Shown here: piece by piece, positions 34,196-45,641 of the stretch | Layout: every line of letters begins with the position of its first letter | Position numbering within the stretch: the first letter of the stretch is position 1 | The notes under the pieces: generated by a model | What the model was told of the DNA's origin: nothing | The model's database searches: none | What the model saw: only the letters and a program-made list of their open reading frames with translations | Assembly: GCF_964355755.1 (NCBI RefSeq) | Contig: NC_092674.1 | Span: 15,069,001 to 15,133,000 of the forward strand | Length of the DNA stretch: 64,000 bases | Direction: 5' to 3' | From: Antedon mediterranea | Taxonomy: Eukaryota > Echinodermata > Crinoidea > Comatulida > Antedonidae | Translations under genes and position numbers: made by a program

Positions 34196-34660
34196 CCCAC
34201 ATAAAAAATCTACATTATTTGGCTATTAATATGCTATTAAAAATCTACTAAATAATTGGCTATTATTCAGCTACTAAAAATCTACATTATTTGCCTATTA
34301 TTGGGCTATTAAAAATCTACATAAAATGGCTATTATTTGTCTACTGAAAATCTACATTATTTGGCTATTATGGGCTATTAAAAATCTACTTAAAAATGGC
34401 TATTATTTGTCTACTGAAAATCTACATTATTTGGCTATTATTGGCCTATTCAAATTCTACTTAAAAAAGGCTATTATTTGTCTACTGAAAATCTACTTAA
34501 AAACGGCTATTATTTGTCTACTAAAAATCTACATAAAATGGCTATTATTGAGCTATTAAAAATCTACATCATTTGACTATTATTGGCCTATTACAAATCT
34601 ACATAAAATAGCTATTAACTACTATTAAAAATTAGATACACAAAATCTACAGAAATTAAA

Positions 34661-34966
34661 AATCTAATCTTTTCTGGCTATAATACAGATACAGAACAAC
34701 AATTCATCTTATTGGCAAATAACAAATGTATAGTGATTTAAAAAATAACAAATTAAGTTTTCCCCCGTATTTGTAAATCTTAATATCTTTTCCATACACA
34801 TGTGAGTCCGAAAACTTTAAGCACATAATTAAACTCAGATGTAAAAGGAAGAATACCGAACAACAACAGTCATCACTTTTGTAACAATTTAGACTTATTA
34901 AATGAAAGACATAGTAACCAAATATACATTTTATAAATTTATTAAACTATTTCAACTTTTAAAGAA
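34661..34966. other. No gene recognised
   Basis: AT-rich spacer. Confidence 0.4.
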
Positions 34967-35991
34967 CAATTGAACACTATAAAATATTGCGTTCTGATGT
35001 CACAATACCATGTGACGTCTCTCGTTACATTTTTCCGCAGACTGGAAAATGTAATTGAACGCTTGGGCCGTTGCTAAGAAACTAAGAGATGTCACTTTAG
35101 GTATTGTCAGAATGTGATACTCTATTGCCATGAAAATGAATTACGCAATTGAACACTAAATATAAGAATTGTGTGACAACACTCAGAGGTGAGTTGCAGC
35201 AAACAAGCATGTAGCGCATAAAGAAAGGAGCACTCGCTTGTTGTTGCAGCAAACAAGCATGTAGCGCATAAAGAAAGGAGCACTCGCTTGTTGTTGCAGC
35301 AAACAAGCATGTAGCGCATAAAGAAAGGAGCACTCGCTTGTTGTTGCAGCAAACAAGCATGTAGCGCATAAAGAAAGGAGCACTCGCTTGTTGTTGCAGC
35401 AAACAAGCATGTAGCGCATAAAGAAAGGAGCACTCGCTTGTTGTTGCAGCAAACAAGCATGTAGCGCATAAAGAAAGGAGCACTCGCTTGTTGTTGCAGC
35501 AAACAAGCATGTAGCGCATAAAGAAAGGAGCACTCGCTTGTTGTTGCAGCAAACAAGCATGTAGCGCATAAAGAAAGGAGCACTCGCTTGTTGTTGCAGC
35601 AAACAAGCATGTAGCGCATAAAAAAAGGAGCACTCGCTTGTTGTTGGCCTATTTAATAAGACCATGAAGTTTCTGTGTGTATACTTTTATTCCGACCAAA
35701 ATGCATTGCAGACCCTTTTTAAGGTATGATGTGTTCGCCGAAAAAAACCAATTGAACACTATAAAATATTGCGTTCTGACGTCATAATACCATGTGACGT
35801 CACTCGTTACTCTGTAACAGCCCAAGCGTTCAATTACATTTTTCCGGTCTGCAATGCAAAATCTCTAACATCGCAGCCTGGAAAAATGTAATTGAACGCT
35901 TGGGCCGTTGCTGGGAAACTAAGAGATGTCACGTGATATTGTCAGAATGTGATACTCTATTGCCATGAAAATTAATTACGCAAAAGTACAC
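34967..35991. repeat. Two MITE-like copies flanking a minisatellite
   Basis: A 192-bp copy (34967-35158) and a 243-bp copy (35749-35991) are in direct orientation, sharing CAATTGAACACTATAAAATA and TGTGATACTCTATTGCCATG. The right copy is the more complete: it holds an internal palindrome with arms GCCCAAGCGTTCAATTACAT and its complement (about 35820-35907), half of which is deleted in the left copy. TGACGTCA and GTGACGTCAC words occur in it. Confidence 0.8.
35191..35645. repeat. Minisatellite, 9 x 50 bp
   Basis: GTAGCGCATAAAGAAAGGAG recurs exactly every 50 bp, nine times, with only the last copy differing by one base. Since three units make 150 bp, long stop-free frames of up to 178 codons arise in all three minus-strand frames; these are repeat artefacts. 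Confidence 0.97.
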
Positions 35992-36359
35992 TTTGCATAT
36001 TAAAAGTGTAGCATTAAAGCAAAAATTATTATAACATTATTTAATTGTTATAATAATGTTAATTATTACTTCAGGTTAGTAAAATCAACAATGGAGGGTA
36101 TGTGGTATACTTTCATAAAAACATTTTAAGGCCCATTTACACTATGACGATAACGATTGACGATAAATAGATAGGACAAAGGATTTTTCTTGTATGAAAC
36201 AAAAGAACTTTTCATTCTATAACTATAGGATAACCTTTTGGGGACCAATACATCTTTAACCAACAGACGACACAACATTTAAAATGTATGTGTCTCAACT
36301 ATTGTTTTCTGTAAAAAAAAAATCTAATTTTACAGCCTTTAATTTGTTTTTTTTGCAGT
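35992..36359. other. No gene recognised
   Basis: AT-rich. The segment from about 36130 starts GGCCCATTTACACTATGACG, which looks like one end of a MITE whose other end I could not find. Confidence 0.35.
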
Positions 36360-37091
36360 CTATACTGATCTACCCATGCGACTTATGCGATTTCGCTTGA
36401 ATGTGCCACATACATACATATTCCTAACAAAGTCATTGTTCCTTGCACCATGTTGGGCACGTCCCACTTGTTGCGTTTGCTGTAACTGAGCACAAATTCT
36501 AAATAAAAAAAACAAAATAATAATAATTAAAAAAAGCATTTTGAACTACATTTAAAACTAACTTTCTCAATTTTTTTTATTAAATAAAAAAGTCATAACA
36601 TTAATGAATTAAAAAACATTAACCAAAGTACATAGATATAAAGTTTCAATTGGCCAATTTATGTTACTTAAAAATTAGCAAGTTCAATTCAAATTTGTAT
36701 AATTATTAGGGAGACAATCTTTGCTTTTATAGTTAAAACTAGGCATTGACATTAATAGACAAAAAACACATATTATATATATATATATCAGATGTTTAAC
36801 CTATCTTTGAATTTAGAACAGATAAACCGCAAGAAAAGTTATGTTGTGTATTTACCTTTCAAACATAGTACCTTCTGCTTTTCCAGTGGTGGAAGTTGGT
36901 TGTCCACCTTTGCTTTCCTCATTCCCAGTCCAGTGGATTTCGCTAGAACTTGTGGCTTGAAGACGACCTTATATTAGATTTGTCAGCAAATGCCTGCCAC
37001 TATTACCACAGTTAGCAAGGCATTCAGACCACTCTTAATTTTGTATAAAGACCTGGTGGTTTGCCATCAAACGTTTTTGGCCGGTTGAGTC
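36360..37091 (-). CDS. Spliced gene fragment, family unknown
   Basis: Three minus-strand exons have consensus splice sites. 37053-37091 reads GLNRPKTFDGKPP, 36856-36967 reads SSEIHWTGNEESKGGQPTST then TGKAEGTMFE, and 36360-36498 reads AQLQQTQQVGRAQHGARNND then FVRNMYVCGTFKRNRISRMG and ends at a stop. The order, borders and composition argue for a real gene or a recent relic. The small exons and hydrophilic linker resemble transposon accessory genes elsewhere in the window, but no domain is recognised and the 5' end is missing. Confidence 0.4.
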
Positions 37092-37312
37092 CTAACACAA
37101 AAATAACAAAGTAACAATGCAACAACAATTTGTTTTTGTCATCAGGCTAATAAACACATAACTGAACTGTAAGTTGTAAGTAATAAAAATGAAAACTGAC
37201 AAGTAAAATAGAAGATGGTCTGTGGTCAGATTCTCCATGTCATTTAATGTTTCTTCAGAAAGCACTGTAAGTAGGAAAAAACAGGATTAATAAATAAATA
37301 ATACATTGGCAT
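37092..37312. other. Spacer
   Basis: AT-rich spacer between the unidentified gene and the TTAA-flanked element. Confidence 0.3.
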
Positions 37313-37316
37313 TAAC

Positions 37317-38121
37317 CCTTCACTGCGGAGCATTATTCCCACCTCTGTGCGTAATGTATATTTAAGAAAAACATATGGTATTTTAATAAATTGCAAAAAA
37401 ATACTAATTGAGATAATTGTGTAATTATTTTTGTGGTGTGTGATGGGCAAAGGGTTAGTTTACAGTTAGGTATAAAAAAAAAAAGTAATTTGCATATTGA
37501 TGACGTCATGTGACGTCATTACAGGTATTTTGGATTTCGTGTTTTTTATCGAATCAATGATAAAAACTATATTTTCTATAAGAAATTCTGATGGAATACG
37601 TTTTTCCAACTGGATATTGATGAAGATACGTATAACAAATAAAAATATAAAAAAAAATTGAATTATTTTTATTGTTTTATAAAAATTATGCACAAATCAA
37701 AGTTTTGGGGCAAAATCGTGAAAATAATGACATTTTCCAAAAATTCACTATAGTACAAAACTAACTATTGTTTCAGCATTTTTTTTTTGCGTGTTGTGAT
37801 AAATACAATGTTGCCCTATTGGGGCTGGTAAATTTTGGTTACTTTCAAAATGGCCGCCATTACGCTACTCAAAACAACTTTCCAAGATAGAATACTATTA
37901 TATACACTATACATATAATATAACTATAGAGGGCGCATGATTTTCAAGACAATAATACAGCTATAGAGGGCCGTTTTTTTTGCTGGAAAAATTTTTTAAT
38001 GACTTGGAAAAATATTCAAGTTCATCGAACAAATATAGAGGGTGCTATATATTATAGGCAAATACGATTAAATCATTGTTTTGCCCATACCCGGTATTAC
38101 CGGGTATACGCACTGAAAGGG
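37317..38121. mobile_element. piggyBac-type non-autonomous element
   Basis: Left end CCCTTCACTGCGG and right end (reverse complement) CCCTTTCAGTGCG form an imperfect inverted repeat, and TTAA flanks both sides (37313-37316, 38122-38125), the hallmark of piggyBac insertion. It has no transposase. Inside are two neighbouring TGACGTCA palindromes (37501-37508, 37511-37518) and a CCGGTATTACCGGGTA hairpin near the right end. Confidence 0.75.
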
Positions 38122-38221
38122 TTAATAAACACAGTAAGTAGTAGACCATTCAGCTAGATATGGACAAGTAAAAGTAACCATTCTACTCAACATTGCTTTT
38201 AAAAAGTGATGACTATGTTGT

Positions 38222-40106
38222 CTACGGTGGCCCACAACTGTCACGCACACTATAACACAGAATCACACAATTAAAGAAGGAATCACACAATTAAAGAAGG
38301 AATCACACAATTAAAGAAGAAATCGCACAATCAAAGAAGAAATCGCATATAAACAAAAGAAAGCATGAAAATATAAAACGAAATGCACAAATAAAGAAGA
38401 GAAGCACAATTAAGAAGTCCGCAACAAATTCGAAAGCTCCTCGCACAATTAAAGAAGTCCGCAACAAATTCGAAAGCTCCTCGCACAATTAAAGAAGTCC
38501 GCAACAAATTCGAAAGCTCCTCGCACAATTAAAGAAGTCCGCAACAAATTCGAAAGTACCTCGCAAAATTACAGTAGTCTGTATGGAACGCCATTGCTGC
38601 CTCCGGCAGCAAACTTAATTCTATTCGGCTCTTTTACCATTACGTTCGGCTCTTTTAGCATTCGGCGCATTTCTATTCGGCCCATTTACCATTACGTTCG
38701 GCTCTTTCAGCTTTCGGTGCATTTCTATTTGGCCCATTTACCATTACGTTTGGCTCTTTCTGCATTACGTTCGGCTCTTATTGATTTGGCCCTTTTTTAT
38801 TCCGCTCTTTCTGCATTACGTTCGGCTCTTATTGATTTGGCCCTTTTTTATACGGCACAATTAAATTCTAACCTTTTACATGGGGTCAAATGGAAGAAAA
38901 TCAACGGCTGGAAATGAGTCTATGAGAAGTTTACAAAACATGTAGAGTGTTTGGTTGGTTGAATTAAATGAATTTGAAGGCTATTTCAATATGACTAATC
39001 ATGTTATTGACATGATTAATGTGTTAGAGAACTTGCAATTGTCCCACCTTATTGACCACTTTGAGAGAGAAAAGGTTTGATTTATGGCATAGGCTAGCTA
39101 GGCCTAGGCTAGTGTCAGCCTAACATTTAATAATAATAATTTACCCTTTCTCTCTCAAAATTTGTTAAAAGATGAATTAATTTTAGGTTATTCAACACAT
39201 CTTTAATCGGTTGGCTACTCATGGTTGGCGACATGATGATGAAATGTTTGTAAACATTTCATAGAATCATTTCCAGTCTTTGATTTTCTTCCATTTGACC
39301 CCATGTCAAAGGTTAGATTTTAATTGCGCCATATAAAAAAATGCCGATTTAAAAAGAGCCCAACGTAATGCAGAAAGAGCCGAATTTAAAAGGGCCTAAT
39401 CAAAAAGAGCCGAACGCAATGGTAAATGGGCCGAATAAAAAAGAGCCGAATGCTGAAAGAGCCGAACGTAATGGTAAATGGGCCAAATAGAAATGCGCCG
39501 AATGCTGAAAGAGCCGAACGTAATGGTAAATGGGCCGAATAAAAAAGAGCCGAATGCTGAAAGAGCCGAACGTAATGGTAAATGGGCCAAATAGAAATGC
39601 GCCGAATGCTGAAAGAGCCGAACGTAATGGTAAATGGGCCGAATAGCGGCGAATGGTAAAAGAGCCGAACGTAATAGAATTAAAGCTTGCTGCCGGAGGC
39701 AGCGATGGCTTTCCATACGGACTACTGTACTTTAATTGTGCGAGGAACATTCAAATTTGTTGCGGACTTCTTTAATTGTGCGAGGAGCTTTCGAATTTGT
39801 TGCGAACTTCTTTAATTGTGCGAGGTACTTTCGAATTTGTTGCGGACTTCTTTAATTGTGCGAGGAGCTTTTGATTTTGTTGCGAACTTCTTAAATTGTG
39901 CGAGGAGCTTTCGAATTTGTTGCGGACTTCTTTAATTGTACTTAGCTCTTCTTTAATTGCGCGTTTTTCTTTATTTGTGTCTTTATTTCGTTTTATATTT
40001 TCATGCTTTCTTTTGTTTGCGATTTCCTTCTTTAATTGTGTGATTTCTTCTTTAATTGTGTGAATATGATTTATATAGTGTGCGTGACAGTTGTGGGCCA
40101 CCGTAG
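38222..40106. mobile_element. Foldback element with nested tandem-repeat arms
   Basis: Outer termini CTACGGTGGCCCACAACTGT and its complement match for about 33 bp, flanked by TTGT on both sides (38218-38221, 40107-40110). Going inward on the left: 20-bp units around AATCACACAATTAAAGAAG (38273-38340), 40-bp units (four, starting 38414, 38454, 38494, 38534), then units around TTCGGCTCTTTTAGCATTCG (38630-38860), then a single-copy block around GGGGTCAAATGGAAGAAAAT. The right arm repeats all zones in mirror order (39262-40090). The loop is about 38930-39260. No transposase gene. The design recalls Drosophila FB/Galileo elements. Confidence 0.9.
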
Positions 40107-41357
40107 TTGTCAAATACTGGTATTATTCAATTCAAGTAGTATACTTCTTTATGGATGGACACAGGAAAAAGTAGCACCACTCTACTTTACATTACTAAAA
40201 CTAGATGGCACGCTCGCTTCGCTCGCGTACCATCTAGGGGTGCTCACAGATGGTTCTCGAATACAGTAGAATCCACGGACGGGGACTTTTTTGGGACACT
40301 AAACAAAAACGGAAGTGTCCCCCTAATTGGGGTATTCAGAAATAGAGACAACAAAACCAATACTGGATTCCATAAAGGACAATTAATTTATGTGGATTAA
40401 AGAAATTAGGGAGAAATGGAAATGTATGTACGGGAATTGGGCGGCGGCACGTGGTGGTGGTGATGGAACCGCAGTAATAAAGTTGATTGTATTTATATAT
40501 TATAAGAACCAAACTAAATAAATAGACCTAGACATTCTGCGAAATGGAAATCGGAAATTCAAGCTCCTATTCAGTGAAAAATTTAACTGTAGTCTACCTA
40601 AATATTTAGGGCAAATCATCGGTTGTGGTGTTGAACTTCCTGTAAACATTTGTGTGAACCAAACTGGGTCGAATTTCTGTCATGAGTACTGATTTGTTGG
40701 CCTGTGATTTATGACGCCTAAGGGATCTATCTAGACTTATTTTTTAGAATAATGTACGTACCTGTCAGATACAATTGTCTTGTGTCGTATAATAAATAAG
40801 TACTGTAATAGTTACTGAAGTTACTATTACAATCTCGTCAATGAAAACACGAAAATGTATATGCACTTACTTATGAAAACGTATACAGTATTATACTCAG
40901 TTATTGAAACAGTAGGTTTAAAAAAGTTTCGTTTGTCTGTAAAATGATGTAATCAAGCTGTTTACATGAGTCTTAATTTATAAGCACATCAATAATAAAA
41001 TAGTTTATCTATCCTGTAATTGGCGAGATTATGGTTGCTGTTGAATGAAATAAAGCCAATCGGTATCATATTTGTACAGAAACGTTTTCGCGGCCGAAGG
41101 GTGTAACCTAAATTCGTTGTATTATCGTCAAGAACTAACTGTAACTAAACTTACATAGAAAGTAGGGTATCATAAATTTGGCCTTAGCACTCGGGGGAGT
41201 GGCTAAGATGAAGTCCGTGGGACTACTAAATATAAATTGTAATGAACCTCGAGGGACATAAATAGGAATATTTCATGTTTCATTATCAATGTATAATAAA
41301 TGGAAACTGTTTACCGATTCAAATAATAGAAATTGGTTTTTAACATTTTCCGAACCT
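40107..41357. other. No gene recognised
   Basis: Contains an inverted word CGCTCGCTTCGCTCGCG (about 40211) often seen in transposon remnants and a diverged match (about 41105-41150) to sequence near 43780. No coding signal. Confidence 0.4.
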
Positions 41358-43690
41358 ATTGCAAGTTTATTCTCAAAGGGCCCATATACCTACTGTATGT
41401 GTTAAACCAAGGGCTCATAAATTTACCTACAGTACTTGTGTTAAACCAAACTGGATGTTCCATTCATCGCAAATCAATACATTTGTATAATCGTATATTA
41501 AATCTATCAAAATAGTATTTTTTAAAGAAAATCGGCCTGTCTTCAACATTATGATGGTGTACTCTAGCAATCTATCAAAATAGTATTTTTTTAAGAAAAT
41601 CGGCTTGTCTTCAACATTATGATGGTGTACTCTAGCTGTTCAACCGGTTTTCAGCTATTAAAAACAATTATCGTAGGAGGAGATAGGAAAATGCGAAGCC
41701 TCCTCGCTATGTAACATTAGGGTTGAGGGATGGGAAAGCGGATAGGTACAAAGAGGAACAATTTTTAAATATATTCTTTATCCACTGAGCAGGGATGTCA
41801 CCAGCTTTTTGGAGTGCCGGTCGGCAAATTTCCCCCGGGGGGGGGGGGGGGGTACCCCGGGTTTCCCCCCCCCCCCCCCGGGTTTTTCGTTATTTCATAA
41901 AGAATTATGAAAATAAATAACAACAAATTGCGTCAGGTCTAGGCCTAACCTTGTACCACCGGGGAGTCGCCGTTATTATTCGCGAAAACAAAAAAAAACG
42001 CTCGCGAAATGAATAGCAATAGATCGCGTCAGGCTTAGGCCTAGCCTTGTAGACACTACGACCACTAGGCCTAGCCAAGGCTTAGATAGATGCCCCAAAA
42101 CCCAAAATCTGAATTCCACAAAAACGGGCGCTTCTTTATTTAGGCCTAATCCCTAATCAAATAATGTAGATAAATTATTAGCCTAGACCTTACTACTTGT
42201 TGCTCGATATAATGTTCGTGTTCTTTTGCGCGAGAGTTTTTTAGCGTATTCGCGAATTCCGGATTTTTTGTTTCACAACTGTGCGGCAAGCATGTATGTA
42301 GTGCATGGCCGGCAAGAACAGAGACACGTGTTTATGGGTTAACTGAAGTTCAGCAACCTGAAGTTATCCCAGGGACGTGTAATTGTACCATGCTCGGCAA
42401 TCATAAACGAACGAACTTGCCCGGTCTCACTGAACCATGCGCATGTTTTTTTATTTTTTGTAATAGTTCGTAGAGTACAAAAATGTAAAACTAGTAACAT
42501 AATATAATTAAAGCAGGGTGACAAAACATTCAGCAATTAAAAATGATTTTGTTTGGGTCTATGTAGTTGTACATTTTTAATTACTGCGTACTTGTTTGTA
42601 TTTTTAATCTGTGCAAAATAAAACGCTTGAATGGTCGCTATGTGAACTTTAAACTTGTACACTGTGCTGTGTAGCACGTTGTTCGCCATGACTCACAAGC
42701 TGTAACAATGAATACCAGGGCATGGTAGGCCTGGTATTGTGTTACAAATAAAGTAACGTACGTAACCACGGAAACATTTGCTGTAGTCTTTTGTCTTATC
42801 TATATGAGGCTAGCTTGTCTGTTATTAACGATGTGCTAGGTAAAATGTTTTAGTACGAATTTTAGTTAGGCCTAGGCCTAATATAAATATCGTAATGATT
42901 AATAAATAATAGTGGTGGTCGGCAGCCTGTAAATCCTGGTCGGAAATGTTGAGTGCTGGTCGGGGCCGACCAGCGCCGACCAGCGTGGTGACATCCCTGA
43001 CTGAGTAACGAAATATTTTGTTCATGTTTTATAGGCCTATAAATAATATACCTCTAAATACAGTAGGCCTAAAACATTTGCGATTTAATACTTTGTTAAA
43101 ACTGTCACTGTCATAATCGATTGAAATATTAAAGTACATGTCACGATACACCACTACGACGTTTATATTTTTGGTAATTATTAATTAATACAAACGTTGA
43201 GAAGGAACTGTCAGTATAAAGTTTATTTGTATATCTAACAGTAGAGCCTATCCACAGTCTCAGTAATAAAGTTTATTTGTATATATTTTTATATTACATC
43301 TAACAGTACGAACATTCACAGTAAGAAATGTTCGATTCAAATGAAAAATAGTTAATAGGTATTTACAGTATTGTCAAAGTATTGCAAGTTTATTCTCAAA
43401 GGGCCCATATATTTACCTACCGTATGTGTTAAACCAAGGGCTCATAAATTTACCTACAGTACTTGTGTTAAACCAAACTCTGGCAGACTGAGAGATTGGG
43501 ATGTTCCATTCATCGCAAATCAATACATTTGTATAATCGTATATTAAATCTATCAAAATAGTATTTTTTAAAGAAAATCGGCCTGTCTTCAACATTATGA
43601 TGGTGTACTCTAGCTGTTCAACCGGTTTTCAGCTATTAAAAACAATTATCGTAGGAGGAGATAGAAAAATGCGAAGCCTCCTCGCATTTT
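41358..43690 (+). repeat. Direct duplicate pair around an inserted element
   Basis: The segment 41358-41705 (CAAGTTTATTCTCAAAGGGC through GGAGGAGATAG) recurs at about 43385-43680. The left copy carries an extra tandem 68-bp duplication (41503-41636); the right copy carries about 25 bp (near 43480) missing on the left. The interval between them contains the element at 41790-42999. Confidence 0.9.
41790..42999. mobile_element. Non-autonomous CAGGG element, perfect 6-bp TSD
   Basis: Starts CAGGGATGTCACCA and ends TGGTGACATCCCTG, a perfect 14-bp inverted repeat; subterminal TGGTCGGC words follow. ACTGAG flanks both sides (41784-41789, 43000-43005). Opposing C and G tracts lie at about 41832-41882. 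A block with GCGTCAGGCTTAGGCCTAG is present twice. No transposase seen. Confidence 0.85.
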
Positions 43691-45394
43691 TTTGGCGGGT
43701 ATTTTTCAAGATGGACATCCATTAGACGTGTATACCACGATCGGAAAACACCCCTATTTGGGGCAAATCTTTGAACCTAAATTCGTTTTAATCGTCAATA
43801 ACTAATTATCTAACTCAATTTAATTAGTAAACAGGGTTACATCAGGCGGTTAAAATCAGTACCGAAAGTACGAACCAACTTTACATACCATCGAGTGAAA
43901 ATTCTAGAAGTAAGGCTCGATTTACCGAATTTTGCCCTTACGTAAATTTATATATAGATGACTGCAGCGATTGTCAGGGTGAACTTTAGAGCTTTATATA
44001 AATATAGTGAAAAATGTTAATAATTGTCATTCATTTAATATTCAACTTTAAAGTTAGTACATACCTAATTCAGTTTGTTGCCCAGTTTTGTAACACAGTT
44101 TTGTATTATCTATCAACTGTCTACTTATAATAGATAGACAACAGCTAAACCTAGTATAACGAATTTCGATAATCGACCAGTCCTACTCCTGTATGGGAGC
44201 CGATTGGCTGGTAAAAATAGATGGGGAACAGCTACGCGATGGCCATGATTCGTCCATGATTCGCCCAATGTAGTTAGTCTTAGCTCGGGTTTCAAATAAG
44301 TTAGACATGTTTTGGAAGTCAGTAGAAATATAGTTGGGATATCGGTACGGTGGAAGGTAGGACCTGTAGTAATTCTATAATTGTGGATTATAGTGGAGCT
44401 CAGCAGTGTTCCGAGACGCCCAGTAGGGGGCAGGCCTAATTAATTACCGATACCCGGTGGTAGAAGCGGCTGGGAGGCTCGCCGTAGGACCGTTTACTGT
44501 ACTTATTTGTTTCTTGATTTATGGTAGAGGTTGCTCAAGGTACTCAAATTTAAAATGCAGGAGCTTATGTTCAAGCTAGAAAATAATATGCTTTGAACAA
44601 ACTTTATGATTTTTGCCTTAAAAAAAAGTAATTTTGATTTCACAATATTTATTCACTTGAACCAAAGATGTAATAATTTATTTTTTCCTTTTACAGTATA
44701 AGCGAAATCATTACCTTTGGATTTTTTTTTTTGTGGAACTGAAGTGAATATTTTTAATTTTTAAAAAGCCTATTCAAAATTTGATTATATTAATCTTTTA
44801 AATACTGTATTGTATGTTTTGAGAGGCATTGCATCTTTAAATTTAATTAGGATAGTACAATAAGGCTATTATTAATTATAAATTTATTCGAATGGTTGAA
44901 TAGCTGTGTTCAAGTTTGTGCAATAAGTCTGTAATATAACTAATTTGTATTAAATACTAATTGCTAATGCTAATGTTTATTAAGTGATAGGCCTTGGCCC
45001 TAATAATACCAATATTATGGTTGTGTTGAATTTCAGTATTAAATCAAGTGCATTATTTCCATGGTTCTTCTACATAATAGTAGGCCTACTAATTATTTAG
45101 GCCTACAGTATAATAGTAGAAGTAGTAAGCGTAGTAGGCCTAGCTAGGCGTAGCCTGGGTGGAACAGACAGAGGCTTAGTAGTAGTAGTAATCCGGAAAA
45201 GTTAGTTATCCTGTGCCTACTAGAGGCCGTGCCTACTAGAGGCCTAGCCTAGGCCCAACCCCAGAGCTAGGCTATCTGTAGAGCCTTTCAAGGCTAGACC
45301 AGGATTTAGTATTCTCGTTTAAAAGACAGCATAGCCTACCTTAAACAAACAGCCAGGTGTTCGGCAGGTCCGACGGGTTCTCTCCAGTTGGTTG
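43691..45394. other. No gene recognised
   Basis: About 1.7 kb. The portion 44160-44480 is less AT-rich with several CpGs and could be promoter-like or an old element, but nothing specific supports either. 45100-45330 is rich in AGGCCTA words. Confidence 0.4.
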
Positions 45395-45410
45395 TTTCTT
45401 GGTCATTTAT

Positions 45411-45641
45411 TCAAGATAAGATGTTGGCAAATTGGAATTTTAACATGTGAAAGTACGAATAAAACCGATCTTGGTCGGTGTTTAGTTCCACTACTAGCCT
45501 GTGGAATTCACCCAATTCTTTTCTCTTTTTTAGTGTGTCGTGTATCCACATATCTCTTTTTCTTTTTCGGGACCTTCTCCGGATAAGTATGAGGCACAGC
45601 AGACCGTTTTCTTCTTTTTTAACCTCAATGATTAAAAACAT
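45411..45641 (-). pseudogene. PIF/Harbinger transposase N-terminal exon
   Basis: The minus strand reads RRRSRKRKRDMWIHDTLKKR, then KELGEFHRLVVELNTDQDRF and YSYFHMLKFQFANIL before a stop. This is the R-rich leader plus W-x-x-x-x-L-x-x-R-x-x-x-G-x-x-x-x-L-x-x-E-L block and start of the Y-F-x-M-x-x-x-x-F segment of Harbinger transposases. The DDE portion is missing. Its closeness to family consensus suggests a fairly young fragment. Confidence 0.7.

Larger units (their letters stand above)
33335..34660 (+). repeat. Tandem array of about 35-36 bp units, in two blocks
   Basis: Units of the form AAAATCTACATAAAATGG followed by CTATTATTGGGCTATT repeat about 3 times at 33335-33450 and about 12 times at 34196-34660. 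Units alternate in length and in the ending (GGGCTATT or TGTCTACT), hinting at a dimeric higher-order unit near 71 bp. The two blocks are separated by 33451-34195, which contains another minisatellite and may be an insertion. Confidence 0.85.

Noticed and set aside
35097-35665. Three overlapping minus-strand ORFs of 160-178 codons with repeated MRYMLVCCN-like peptide
   Set aside because: They are the 50-bp minisatellite read in all three frames of one strand; three units equal 150 bp, so a stop-free unit stays open indefinitely.
39396-39750. Two overlapping repetitive ORFs of 106-116 codons
   Set aside because: They are the tandem arms of the foldback element, mirrored by a frame at 38594-38917 in the opposite arm.
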